This document shows positions 1 through 8,153 of a DNA stretch of 64,000 nt, in pieces. The stretch spans positions 1 to 64,000 of the forward strand of contig NZ_JAODNV010000015.1 in assembly GCF_025398195.1 (NCBI RefSeq), in the 5' to 3' direction. The stretch comes from Chelativorans petroleitrophicus (GTDB taxonomy: Bacteria; Pseudomonadota; Alphaproteobacteria; Rhizobiales; Rhizobiaceae). Below the pieces are notes generated by a model, which was given only the letters and a program-made list of their open reading frames with translations, was not told the origin of the DNA and made no database searches. Every line of letters begins with the position of its first letter. The stretch's first letter is position 1. Both the position numbers and the translations under genes were made by a program.

Positions 1-297
1 CTCCCCCCTTTGCGGGGGAGAAAGCAACTTCTTGGGCTTGGGCAGAAGCCCAAGTCCTAGAAGTTGCAAGAGGGGGGGATTGTGGCGGTGAGATAGGCCG
101 GAGACTGATTTCTTCTTCTCCTGTCGGGGTCGTCACCAAAACCCCCTCACCGTCTCGGCTTCGCCTCGTCACCGCTCTCCCCCGCTTGCGTGAGGGAGAG
201 GAAACGCCGGCAGCGGCGGTGCGAGCCTCACATAATCGGCATCGGCGCGGCGCGGATGACAGACGGGGTGAAGCGCAGCCGGCGGCGGCGTTTCCGC
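1..297. repeat. Intergenic palindromic repeat region beyond the demethylase gene
   Basis: No gene is supported here. Positions 24-43 and 48-67 form a 20-bp inverted repeat with two mismatches and a 4-nt loop, flanked by C-rich and G-rich runs (1-20 and 68-78) that extend the pairing. Positions about 120-200 hold a second C-rich/G-rich palindromic stretch typical of dispersed rhizobial intergenic elements. Because the leftward gene ends at 298, the hairpin may also act as its transcription terminator. The repeat family is inferred from its look only. Confidence 0.5.
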
Positions 298-1704
298 TTA
301 CGCGTTCTGCCTGGTGCGCCAGCCTTCCGCGTAGGACTCGCGGGCCTGGCGGGCGTAGGGTGTCGGCGACACCCGCACGCGGATCTCCGCCTGCCGGTGC
401 CTTTCGGTGGAGGTCTTTGCGGTCGCCTCCGGCTCGCCCCATACCAGCGTCAGCACGTCGCCCACGTTGATGTCCGGATCGACAATGCCCAACGAGAGCA
501 TCGCCCGCTCGTTGAAGCTGAAGCCATTGAACATGGAAAGGCCGACCAGCCTGTCGCCCATCATCACCCGATCGAAGCCGGAAGAGGCATAGTTCGGCTG
601 CGGGAAATCGATCCATTTGGCGTTCAGCTCGCCGGGACGGAGTGAGGATTCGATCACCTTCAGCAGGTCTTCCGCGTTCCACTCGAAGGTGACCTTCTTG
701 CGGTGCGGTTTGCCGTGCATCTTCTCCAGCGCGGCACGCCCCACGAAATCATGGTCGAACTTGACGTACATGCCGTAGCCAAGTTCGTAGGGCGTGGTGT
801 AGTAGTCGCGGATGTCGTCGGACACGAAGCTGCCGCCGATGGAACAGACGGCCTCGTAGCTGTCTGCGCCCAGCCATTCGCGATAGCCCTTCAGTTCCTC
901 GCCCGTGTAGATGGCCGGCAGCGGCGAGGGGATCCAGCCCGATTCCAGCGTGTTGGTGGAATAGGCGCGCGAGCCCACTGGCCGCAGGTCCACGCCCGCT
1001 TCCTGCGCCGCCTTGAGAATGGCCGCGCGCACCTCGTCCTTCTCGTCATAGGGGCCCCAGATCTCCAGACCCGGCGCGCCGGCCATGCCGTGCCGGAGCG
1101 CGCGCACCCGGCGGCCAGCGATATTGATCCAGTCCACATGGAAGAACTTGATCTCGGGCAGCGGGCCGCCATTCAGCTTTTCGAGGACCTTCGGCGCCTC
1201 CGGGCCCTGTATCTGGAAGCGGTAGTGGACGCGCCGGACCTCCTTGCCATCGGGATTTGACGGAGAGCGGGGATCGCGCGTGACCTTCACGTCATGCTTG
1301 CCGAGCGAGGCGTTGTACTGAACCCAATTGGCCGTGGGCGCCCGGCCGACCAGAACGAACTTGTCGCGCTCCTCCCGGAACGCGATCATGTCGCCAATGA
1401 CATAGCCTTCCGGCGAGACCGGGACGAAGTGCTTGGCGCGGTTGGTGTCGAAATTGGCAAAGCTGTTGATGGCCAGGCCCTCCAGAAGCTTCGCCGCGTC
1501 CGGCCCCTCCACGATGAGCTCGTCCATATGGTGCGACTGGTCGAACAGCACCGCCGACTCGCGCCAAGCGCGCTGCTCGTCGCGCCAGTTGGAGAACTCG
1601 GCCGCGACCACAGGGTATACATAGATGCCGATTTTGGAGTTCCTCAACATCTGAACGATGTTGCCTTTTTCCCGCAAGACGGCTTCCAGACTGGAATTTG
1701 CCAT
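298..1704 (-). CDS. LigM-like tetrahydrofolate-dependent O-demethylase (GcvT family)
   Basis: A 468-residue member of the GcvT/aminomethyltransferase fold. Its length and overall layout match LigM/DesA-type vanillate, 3-O-methylgallate and syringate O-demethylases (about 460-470 aa) rather than GcvT or DmdA (about 365 aa). These enzymes move a methyl group from an aryl methoxyl to tetrahydrofolate in the cytoplasm. The N-terminal part contains FDQSHHMDELIVEGPDA, the conserved folate-domain opening. The ATG at 1704 follows a clear AGGAGG. A TGTATACA palindrome lies 29-36 bp upstream, and the gene is separated by 279 bp from the importer operon, so it probably has its own promoter under the same regulator. 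The exact substrate is not determined; another methyl donor such as a betaine cannot be excluded. Confidence 0.75.
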   Translation of the reverse strand: MANSSLEAVLREKGNIVQMLRNSKIGIYVYPVVAAEFSNWRDEQRAWRESAVLFDQSHHMDELIVEGPDAAKLLEGLAINSFANFDTNRAKHFVPVSPEGYVIGDMIAFREERDKFVLVGRAPTANWVQYNASLGKHDVKVTRDPRSPSNPDGKEVRRVHYRFQIQGPEAPKVLEKLNGGPLPEIKFFHVDWINIAGRRVRALRHGMAGAPGLEIWGPYDEKDEVRAAILKAAQEAGVDLRPVGSRAYSTNTLESGWIPSPLPAIYTGEELKGYREWLGADSYEAVCSIGGSFVSDDIRDYYTTPYELGYGMYVKFDHDFVGRAALEKMHGKPHRKKVTFEWNAEDLLKVIESSLRPGELNAKWIDFPQPNYASSGFDRVMMGDRLVGLSMFNGFSFNERAMLSLGIVDPDINVGDVLTLVWGEPEATAKTSTERHRQAEIRVRVSPTPYARQARESYAEGWRTRQNA

Positions 1705-1732
1705 GGTCGTTCCTCCTGACCCTTGAGTGTTC

Positions 1733-1740
1733 TGTATACA
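1733..1740. promoter_or_regulatory. TGTATACA operator upstream of the LigM-like gene
   Basis: Perfect 8-bp palindrome 29 bp before the demethylase start codon. The same octamer occurs upstream of livK (6896-6903) and of the GntR gene (7044-7051). A weaker copy, CGGTATACAG, sits at 1861-1870. FadR-type GntR proteins bind short palindromes of this kind; assignment to the neighbouring regulator is inferred. Confidence 0.65.
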
Positions 1741-1983
1741 TACTGTCGCCAGGAGGCGGGGATGGCAAGATCATTTGCGGGCTTGCGTCGGTAAGGGGCG
1801 GGTCTTCTGCCGGAAAGAGCCGGAGCATCGGGAGCGCGCTGTCGGTGTCGAAGGCGGGTGCGGTATACAGAGCAGGCCTGACCCGTTGCGGGAGGAGCGG
1901 CCTGGTAAAGGGTGAGGTGAGAGAAGCGCTGGCCGCGAGGGCAAAGTCGCCGCCCGGGCGGCCACTTGCTGCGAAACCGGCGG

Positions 1984-2721
1984 TTACTGCGGACCGGCGG
2001 CGGTGCCGCTTTCCTCAAGCTTGAGGCCGACATAGCGGTCGAGCACTACCCGGTCGTGCATCAGATCGGACGATGGCGCGCGATAGGCGATGGTGCCACG
2101 CTCGATGATCACCGCGTTCTCCGTCAGCGAAAGCGCGACGTCCGCGCGCTGCTCGACCAGCACGAGGGTCATGCCCTCATCCGAGCCCATGCGGCGGATC
2201 GCGGCCGTCAGCTCCTCCACGATGATGGGCGCGAGCCCTTCCAGCGGCTCGTCGAGGAGCAGGATGGACGGGTTCGTCATCAGCGTGCGGGCAATGGCGA
2301 GCATCTGCTGCTCCCCGCCCGAAAGATGATTGCCCATATGGCCGCGCCGCTCCTCGAGCCGCGGGAAGAGCCGGTAGATCGACGCCAGGTCCCAGCGGCC
2401 CGGGCGGGCGGTGACGGTCAAGTTTTCCTCGACGCTCAAGGAGGGGAAGATTTCTCGCTCCTGGGGAACCCAGCCGAGGCCCGCCTGCGCCCGCCGGTGC
2501 GGCGGCAGGCGGGAGATGTCCTTGCCCGCCATCCGGATCGAGCCGCGCATCAGGCCAACGATGCCCATGATGGTCAGCAGCAGCGTCGTCTTGCCGACGC
2601 CGTTGCGGCCGAGCACGGCGAGGCTGCCGCCCGCGGCAAGCTCGAGCGAGACGCGGTCGAGCACCACGGCATCGCCATAGCCCGCGCGCACATCTTCCAG
2701 AACGAGAAGCGGTTCAGCCAT
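1984..2721 (-). CDS. livF: Branched-chain amino acid/aromatic-type ABC transporter ATPase (LivF-like)
   Basis: A 245-aa ABC ATPase of the LivF type and the last gene of the five-gene importer operon. Visible motifs are Walker A GRNGVGKTT near residue 38, the ABC signature LSGGEQQM, and Walker B SILLLDEP. Its start overlaps the end of livG by 8 bp, indicating translational coupling. Members of this family energise import of branched-chain amino acids, amides, urea or aromatic acids; the ligand is set by the binding protein, not by this subunit. The neighbouring O-demethylase suggests a methoxylated aromatic or similar compound. Confidence 0.85.
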   Translation of the reverse strand: MAEPLLVLEDVRAGYGDAVVLDRVSLELAAGGSLAVLGRNGVGKTTLLLTIMGIVGLMRGSIRMAGKDISRLPPHRRAQAGLGWVPQEREIFPSLSVEENLTVTARPGRWDLASIYRLFPRLEERRGHMGNHLSGGEQQMLAIARTLMTNPSILLLDEPLEGLAPIIVEELTAAIRRMGSDEGMTLVLVEQRADVALSLTENAVIIERGTIAYRAPSSDLMHDRVVLDRYVGLKLEESGTAAGPQ

Positions 2722-3478
2722 GATGCGCCGACCCCAGATAGACTTCGCGCACCCGCGGATCGTCGCGCACCTCCGCAGGCTCCGCTTCCATGAGAACCGC
2801 TCCGGCGACTAGCACGATGATGCGGGAGGCGAAGGAGAAGACGATATCCATATCGTGCTCGATGAAGAGCACCGCGATATGTTCCGGCAGCGCCTCGATC
2901 ACGCGAAAGAGCATCGCACTTTCGTCCTTAGGCACGCCGGCGGCGGGCTCGTCAAGCAGCAGAACCTTCGGACGCGTGGCGAGCGCCAGGGCGATTTCCA
3001 GAAGGCGCTGCTGCCCATAGGCGAGATGGCGCGTCCGCTTCGTGGCGACGTCGGCGAGGCCGAGCTGCCGCAGGATCTCGAAACCCTCGCTGATGGCCTG
3101 CTCGTGCGCGGTCAGGCTGCGCCAGAATTGCCCCGCGATCCCTTCGCGCTCGCAGATGGCGAGGGTGACGGCCTCGAGCGGCGTCAGGTCCGGAAAGAGC
3201 GCATTGATCTGAAAGGTGCGCGTGAGGCCGCGACGGACGCGCGCAGCCGTGCCGGTGCGGGTGACGTCCTGGCCTTCCAGAAGGATGCGGCCGGAATCGG
3301 GCCGCATCTCGCCAGTGATCAGGTTGATAAGTGTGGTCTTGCCCGCACCGTTGGGACCGATCAGCGCGTAGCGCGCGCCCGCGGGCAGCGCGAGATCGAG
3401 GTCGCGCGTCACCTGCAGCGAGCCGAAGCTCTTCTTTAGCCCCTCGGTGCGAAGCACGATGTCCGCGTTCTTCGTCAT
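2714..3478 (-). CDS. livG: ABC transporter ATPase (LivG-like)
   Basis: A 254-aa ABC ATPase with Walker A GPNGAGKTT, a signature written LAYGQQRLLEI (as in LivG, where the canonical SGGQ is altered) and Walker B KVLLLDEPAAG. The ATG at 3478 forms an ATGA overlap with the stop codon of livM, which fixes the start; the reading frame stays open far upstream but that part is antisense-frame noise over livM. LivG and LivF normally form a heterodimer on the LivH/LivM permease. Confidence 0.86.
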   Translation of the reverse strand: MTKNADIVLRTEGLKKSFGSLQVTRDLDLALPAGARYALIGPNGAGKTTLINLITGEMRPDSGRILLEGQDVTRTGTAARVRRGLTRTFQINALFPDLTPLEAVTLAICEREGIAGQFWRSLTAHEQAISEGFEILRQLGLADVATKRTRHLAYGQQRLLEIALALATRPKVLLLDEPAAGVPKDESAMLFRVIEALPEHIAVLFIEHDMDIVFSFASRIIVLVAGAVLMEAEPAEVRDDPRVREVYLGSAHHG

Positions 3479-4488
3479 TGGTCCCTGCCTGCGAGGCGCG
3501 CGAGCCCACCCAGTATGCCGCGCGGCATGAACAGAACCACGACCATGAGCAGGAGCCCGATTCCGAAGTACCAGTATTGCGGATTGATGCCAGAAAGCTG
3601 GTCTCGCACCAGAAGGAAGATGATCGCGCCCAGGATGGCGCCGTAGAGCCGTCCCGTTCCTCCCAGAATGAGCATGACGACTACATCCGCCGAACGCTGG
3701 AAGCTCAGCACTTCGAGAGCCACCGTGTTGGTGGTCTGCGCAAGCAGCGCGCCCGAAAGCCCCGCGATCGCGGCCGAGATGGTGTAGATCTTGCGCAAAT
3801 GCCCGCGATAGGCGGAGCCGATGGCGGGCATGCGGCGCACATTCTCCCTCACGCCACGCAGCGCCAGGCCGAAGGAGGAGTTGACGATCCGGCGGCTGAT
3901 CAGAAAGCCGAGGAAGAGAGTGGCCAGCGTATAGGAATAGGCGGTGTAGCCCCACAGGTCGAAATCGAACAGGCCGAGTATCGGCCATGTGTCGATGCCG
4001 CGCAGCCCGTCCGTACCGCCGGTCAGCCAGCTCAAGGCATTCGCCAGCTCATAGGTGAGCAGGCCGAGCCCCAGGGTGACCATGATCAGCGCCAGATGCT
4101 GCACGCGCACGATGAGGAAGCTGGCGACGAAGCCCACCAGCCCGGCAAGGGCGCTGGCGAAGAGCAGCCCGGTGAGCGGCTCGCCCCAGCCCGCCTTGGC
4201 GCTCAACAGCCCCGCCGCATAGGCGCCCAGGCCGAAGAACATCGCATGCCCCAGCGTGATGATGCCCGCATAGCCAAGGACGAGGTCCACCGAGATCGCA
4301 AACAGCGCCGTGATCGCGATCTGGCTGGCGAGCATCAGATAGCTGGGGAAGAAATAGAACGTCAGCAAGGTGGCGAGCCAAAAGGCAATCTCGAAGACCG
4401 ACCAGCGGCTCCTGCTGCGAAGCCAGGCAAGAGACGCTCCGGGCGCTTGCGTCGTCTGGGTCGCTGTCAAGGTCGCCTCCCGGTTCAT
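3475..4488 (-). CDS. livM: ABC transporter permease (LivM-like)
   Basis: A 337-aa polytopic permease with about eight to ten hydrophobic segments and the LivM signature region (GYAGIITLGHAMFFGLGAYA). It starts inside the stop codon of livH (ATGA overlap) and ends in the start of livG, so H, M and G are translationally coupled. Together with LivH it forms the membrane channel of the importer. The N-terminal 25 residues are hydrophilic and cytoplasmic. Confidence 0.86.
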   Translation of the reverse strand: MNREATLTATQTTQAPGASLAWLRSRSRWSVFEIAFWLATLLTFYFFPSYLMLASQIAITALFAISVDLVLGYAGIITLGHAMFFGLGAYAAGLLSAKAGWGEPLTGLLFASALAGLVGFVASFLIVRVQHLALIMVTLGLGLLTYELANALSWLTGGTDGLRGIDTWPILGLFDFDLWGYTAYSYTLATLFLGFLISRRIVNSSFGLALRGVRENVRRMPAIGSAYRGHLRKIYTISAAIAGLSGALLAQTTNTVALEVLSFQRSADVVVMLILGGTGRLYGAILGAIIFLLVRDQLSGINPQYWYFGIGLLLMVVVLFMPRGILGGLARLAGRDQ

Positions 4489-5348
4489 CGCTTGCCGAAG
4501 AGTCCGAGCGGACGCGCGAGCAGGATCGCCACGAGCAGGAGATAAATCAGGAAGGAGCCTATCTCGGGCACGAAGTATTTCCCCGCAACGTCACCGATGC
4601 CGAGCAGGGCCGCGCCGGCGAACGAGCCGGTGATCGAGCCCAGGCCGCCGACGGCCACGACGATCAGCACATAGACAAGAAAGTGGAAGCCGAAGGAAGG
4701 ATCCAGCCCCACGATCTCGATGGCGAGCGCGCCGCCGAGGCCCGCCAGCCCGCTGCCCAGCGCGAAGGTGATGGCGAAGACCCGCTCGACATTGAGCCCC
4801 AGGCCGGCGGCCACGCGCTGATTGTCCACGGCGGCGCGGATCTGCGCGCCGAGCCGGGTGCGCTCCAGGCCGAAGACCAGCAGCGCCGTGATGGCAAGCG
4901 AGACGACGATAAGGAAGATGCGGTACACACCGAAGCGCAGTCCGGCGATTTCCACGGAGCCGCGAAGCCAGCCAGGCAGCACGATGGGCTGCTGACCGGT
5001 GCCGAACAAATATGTGGCGATCGCCGCGGATACGAATACCAGCCCGATGGTGAAAAGCACCTGATTGAGTTCCCCGGCGCGATAGAGGCGGCGGAAAAGG
5101 GTCCGTTCAATCAGAACACTGACAAGGGCGGCGGCGATGAAGGCGAGGGGCAGCGAGAGGAGAAAGGGAAGGCCTAGCTGCCGCATGGCGGTGACGGCGA
5201 CATAGCCGCCCAGCATGCCGAAGGCGCCGTGCGCGAGATTGATGAAGTTCATCAATCCCAGCGTGACAGACAGGCCGACCGACAGGACGAACAACAGCAT
5301 CCCGAAGGCGAATCCGTCGAACAGCACGATGACGATATTGCCGATCAC
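4485..5348 (-). CDS. livH: ABC transporter permease (LivH-like)
   Basis: A 287-aa permease with the LivH hallmark LGLMNFINLAHGAFGMLGGY near the N-terminus and GGLGSITGSFAGA near the C-terminus. The first codon in frame is GTG at 5348, with only a weak ribosome binding sequence. The gene is 304 bp downstream of livK, an unusually wide gap for a Liv operon, and that gap contains a hairpin (5483-5507). Confidence 0.85.
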   Translation of the reverse strand: MIGNIVIVLFDGFAFGMLLFVLSVGLSVTLGLMNFINLAHGAFGMLGGYVAVTAMRQLGLPFLLSLPLAFIAAALVSVLIERTLFRRLYRAGELNQVLFTIGLVFVSAAIATYLFGTGQQPIVLPGWLRGSVEIAGLRFGVYRIFLIVVSLAITALLVFGLERTRLGAQIRAAVDNQRVAAGLGLNVERVFAITFALGSGLAGLGGALAIEIVGLDPSFGFHFLVYVLIVVAVGGLGSITGSFAGAALLGIGDVAGKYFVPEIGSFLIYLLLVAILLARPLGLFGKR

Positions 5349-5652
5349 GATTAAGACACGCGCCTTGTGGATGTGGATTTCGAAACGGTACTCCCGCCCA
5401 TGCCGTATTGATCCCGGGTATCGATCCTCCGGTCAACCCCGAGGATGCCAAGCAGAGCGGAAGCCGGTTGTAATCTGCGGCCCTGGCGGTTGCGGCAAAA
5501 CCGCCAGAGCCGCCCGCCGGGGAGCCAGGAGGCTTATCAGCCCCTTCGCCAGCACCGGATATGACCGGTTGATGCCGGTTTCGACCCCGGCTGCTTCCGC
5601 AGATCGCATCGCGGCTTGCCCGCGCCTCAAGCGCGGGCGGGCCAGGCCCGGC
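5349..5652. other. livK-livH intergenic region
   Basis: 304 bp without a supported gene, between the binding-protein gene and the first permease gene of the same operon. It contains the 9-bp inverted repeat at 5483-5507 and several GC-rich short repeats. No second TGTATACA site is seen. It probably is an untranslated spacer that sets the ratio of binding protein to permease. Confidence 0.5.
5483..5507. promoter_or_regulatory. Intercistronic hairpin after livK
   Basis: Perfect 9-bp stem (CTGGCGGTT / AACCGCCAG) with a 7-nt loop. No U-run follows on the transcribed strand, so it looks more like an mRNA-stabilising or attenuating hairpin than a full terminator. Confidence 0.5.
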
Positions 5653-6831
5653 TTACTGGGCGCCGTGCAGCGGGTCCTTCACATCCGGGATCTCGTGGAT
5701 GATGACGTTCTGCAACTCGCCATCAACCTCCTGAACCTCGCGGATGTAGACCGTCTGAATCACGTCGCGCGTCTCGGGATCGATGGACATCGGCCCGCGC
5801 GGGCTCTGCCACGACATGCCCTTGGCCGCTTCCACGAGGGCGTCGCCGCTGGCATCGCCATTGGTCTTCTTCAGCACCTCGTAGATGAGGTGCATGCCGT
5901 CATACCCGCCGATCGAGAACAGGTCGGGAGCGCGCCCATTGTTCGCCTCGCGATAGCCGGCGACGAACTCGTTGTTGAGCGGGTCGTCGCGCTCAAGCGT
6001 GTAGTGGAAGGTGGTGATGATGCCGCGCGCCGTCTCGCCCATGCTCTCGAGCGCTTCGGGATGGGTGAGCTCGCCCTGGGCGAAGATCTTCACGTCTGGC
6101 GGCGCAAGGCCGCGATCCACCAGCGCCTTGCCGATCGCCGCGGGCTGTGCGCCGCCCGGAACGAAGATGTAGACGGCCTCGGGATTGGCGTCCTTCACAC
6201 GCTGGACATAGGCCGAGAAGTCCGGGTTGGCGACCGGGGTACGGTCCGAGCCGACGATCTCTCCTCCCGCTTCGGTGAAGCCCTTGGAGAAGGAGCTTTC
6301 GGCGTCATGACCGGGGCCATAGTCGGAGACCAGCGTATAGGCCTGCTTGACGCCGGCCTCCTCGAAGGCCCACTTGCCGAGGGCATAGTTGAGCTGCGGA
6401 ATAGTCACCGACGTGCGGACGATATAGGGCGACTGTTCCGTAATGACGGAGGTGGCGGCGTTCATCACGACCAGCAGTTTCTTCGCCTGGTCCGCAATCT
6501 CCGCCGCGCCCAAAGCTTCCGGAGTGAGCGCGAAGCCAGCCAGGATGTCCACCCCGTCCCGCACGACGAGCTCCTGAGCAAGCCGCCGGGCAACGTCCGG
6601 ATTCGGCCCGCCCGTGTCCTTCTTGATGATCTCGATCTTCTTGCCGGCGACTTCGTCACCGTGCTTCTGGATATAGAGATCGATACCGGCCTGAAGCTGA
6701 TTTGCCGCGTCCGCGAACGGACCCGAATAGGGCAGGAGCACGCCGATCTTCACCGTCTCCTGCGCCATTGCCATCATCGACCAGCTGACGCCGAGCCCGA
6801 GCGCGACCGCCGCTGCGATTCTCTTTACCAT
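5653..6831 (-). CDS. ABC transporter substrate-binding protein (LivK-like)
   Basis: A 392-aa periplasmic type-I binding protein (Peripla_BP_6). The ATG at 6831 is preceded by GGAGGG at good spacing and opens a 23-residue signal peptide ending AMA|QE, so the 17 upstream in-frame codons are excluded. The mature part starts VKIGVLLPYSGPFA, as in Liv-type receptors. It captures the ligand for LivHMGF. TGTATACA lies 65-72 bp upstream of the start. Ligand specificity cannot be read from sequence; the adjacent LigM-like gene is the best hint. Confidence 0.83.
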   Translation of the reverse strand: MVKRIAAAVALGLGVSWSMMAMAQETVKIGVLLPYSGPFADAANQLQAGIDLYIQKHGDEVAGKKIEIIKKDTGGPNPDVARRLAQELVVRDGVDILAGFALTPEALGAAEIADQAKKLLVVMNAATSVITEQSPYIVRTSVTIPQLNYALGKWAFEEAGVKQAYTLVSDYGPGHDAESSFSKGFTEAGGEIVGSDRTPVANPDFSAYVQRVKDANPEAVYIFVPGGAQPAAIGKALVDRGLAPPDVKIFAQGELTHPEALESMGETARGIITTFHYTLERDDPLNNEFVAGYREANNGRAPDLFSIGGYDGMHLIYEVLKKTNGDASGDALVEAAKGMSWQSPRGPMSIDPETRDVIQTVYIREVQEVDGELQNVIIHEIPDVKDPLHGAQ

Positions 6832-6895
6832 GACGTTCCCTCCCTGTGCCATTCCGGCCTCAACACGCGTCCCACAAGACACGATGCTGAAGCAT

Positions 6896-6903
6896 TGTAT
6901 ACA
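6896..6903. promoter_or_regulatory. TGTATACA operator upstream of the liv operon
   Basis: Octamer palindrome within TTGTATACAT, 65 bp before the livK start codon and in the divergent region between livK and the GntR gene. It is identical to the sites at 1733 and 7044. Confidence 0.65.
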
Positions 6904-7043
6904 TCGGATACCGAATTAGCCAAGAGGGAGCTTAGCCTACCGAGTCGCTTGGTAAAAGCTCGGAGTTCCTGAAGTGCCGTCAAATGCCTAATGCCGCCCG
7001 CCACAGCGCTTGCATGTTGACAAAGCTTTTTGCGGCGACACAG

Positions 7044-7051
7044 TGTATACA
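7044..7051. promoter_or_regulatory. TGTATACA operator at the GntR gene start
   Basis: Octamer palindrome in GTGTATACAAAC, 13-20 bp upstream of the chosen ATG at 7064. Its position supports autoregulation and argues that translation does not begin at the upstream ATG at 7010. Confidence 0.65.
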
Positions 7052-7063
7052 AACGAAGGCCGG

Positions 7064-7960
7064 ATGTCCGGCGCAAATCAGGGATGGGCGGCCGTGCATC
7101 GCCGTGGAACTCGGGAGGCGGAGACTGCGCTTGAGGGCACCTTGCCTCAAACGCCTCACCGCGATTCGTCCGCGCGAGGGGAGCATGCCCCGGCCAGGGC
7201 CGTCGCTTCCCGGGACGCTTCTGAAAACGCCGACCGCAATCCGTCGCGAACGGAAGGCGCGCTGCTTGCCATGCGCGAACTCATCTTCTCCGGCGCGTTC
7301 CGGCCCGGGGAGCGAATTTCGGAGCTGACGGTCGCGGAGCTGACCGGAATCTCCCGCACCCCCATCCGCTCCGCCCTACAGCAGCTTTCGCACGAGGGCT
7401 TTGTCGAGGTCATCCCCTCCGGCGGCTATGCCGTGAGGTCCTTCAGCGAGAAGGACGTGTTCGACGCGATCGAGGTTCGCGGGGCGCTCGAAGGCCTCGC
7501 GGCACGGCTCGCCGCGGAGCGGGGTTATTCGGCCGGCCGGCTTCGGCCGCTTGAGGACTGTCTCGATGAGCTGGACTCGGTGATCGAAAGGGAGCTCGGC
7601 ACGGAAGAGGGCTTCTCCCGCTATATGGCGGCGAACCGCCGCCTGCACGCCCTGATTCTGGAGCTTGCCGACAGCCCGGTGCTGAAACAGCAGGTGGAGC
7701 GGGCCGTCGCCCTGCCATTTGCCTCTCCCAGCGGCTTCATCATGGCCCAGTCGACATTGCCAGATTCCAGAAAGCTGTTCGTCGTGGCGCAGGATCAGCA
7801 CCGGTGCGTGGTCGAGGCGATCGCAGAGCGCGAGGGGGCGCGGGCGGAAAGGATCATGCAGGAGCATGCCCGCCTGGCCGCGCGCAATCTGCGGCTGGCG
7901 CTGCGCAGCGAAAGCGCGCTAAAGCTCATCCCCGGCGGCGCGTTGATCCGGAATGACTGA
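7064..7960 (+). CDS. GntR family (FadR subfamily) transcriptional regulator
   Basis: A 298-aa regulator with a winged helix at about residues 67-125 (LTVAELTGISRTPIRSALQQ) and a C-terminal all-helical FCD ligand domain. The FCD domain carries the expected polar/His pattern (NRRLHALI, QDQHRCVV, QEHARLAA) that binds a metal and an organic acid. The start at 7064 has GAAGG just upstream and leaves the operator outside the gene; an in-frame ATG at 7010 exists. The N-terminal tail of about 65 residues is longer than usual and low in complexity. It is divergent from the liv operon and likely represses that operon, the LigM-like gene and itself until a pathway metabolite binds. Confidence 0.82.
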   Translation: MSGANQGWAAVHRRGTREAETALEGTLPQTPHRDSSARGEHAPARAVASRDASENADRNPSRTEGALLAMRELIFSGAFRPGERISELTVAELTGISRTPIRSALQQLSHEGFVEVIPSGGYAVRSFSEKDVFDAIEVRGALEGLAARLAAERGYSAGRLRPLEDCLDELDSVIERELGTEEGFSRYMAANRRLHALILELADSPVLKQQVERAVALPFASPSGFIMAQSTLPDSRKLFVVAQDQHRCVVEAIAEREGARAERIMQEHARLAARNLRLALRSESALKLIPGGALIRND

Positions 7961-8084
7961 TCTTGCCGCCTCGGCCTTGTACTAATGACATAGATATTCC
8001 AGCCATGACCGGAAGACGGATCGTCTTTGCCGAGACCACCCTTGTGATGCCGGCAAAATTGCCCTACCGCCGGGTGCAGCCTCT

Positions 8085-8153
8085 AAGTTATTGTTTTTGT
8101 GCAATTCCAATTCCGGACGGAAAGTCCGTACACGCTTTTCCCGGAATTGCGCT
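8085..8153. repeat. Dispersed palindromic repeat, copy A
   Basis: This 69-bp element shares its outer sequence with 32283-32347: it begins AAGTTATTGTTTTTG, continues to a GCAATTCC arm and ends in GGAATTGCGCT. Copy A contains an extra AATTCC. It ends exactly at the start codon of the carrier gene at 8154. It resembles known short palindromic intergenic elements of Rhizobiales. Confidence 0.75.

Noticed and set aside
5215-6972. 585-codon plus-strand frame opposite livK and livH
   Set aside because: Antisense to a binding protein with clear signal peptide and operon context; no recognisable domain.
7010-7063. Upstream ATG as the start of the GntR regulator
   Set aside because: It would place the TGTATACA operator within the gene; the ATG at 7064 has its own GAAGG and keeps the operator outside.
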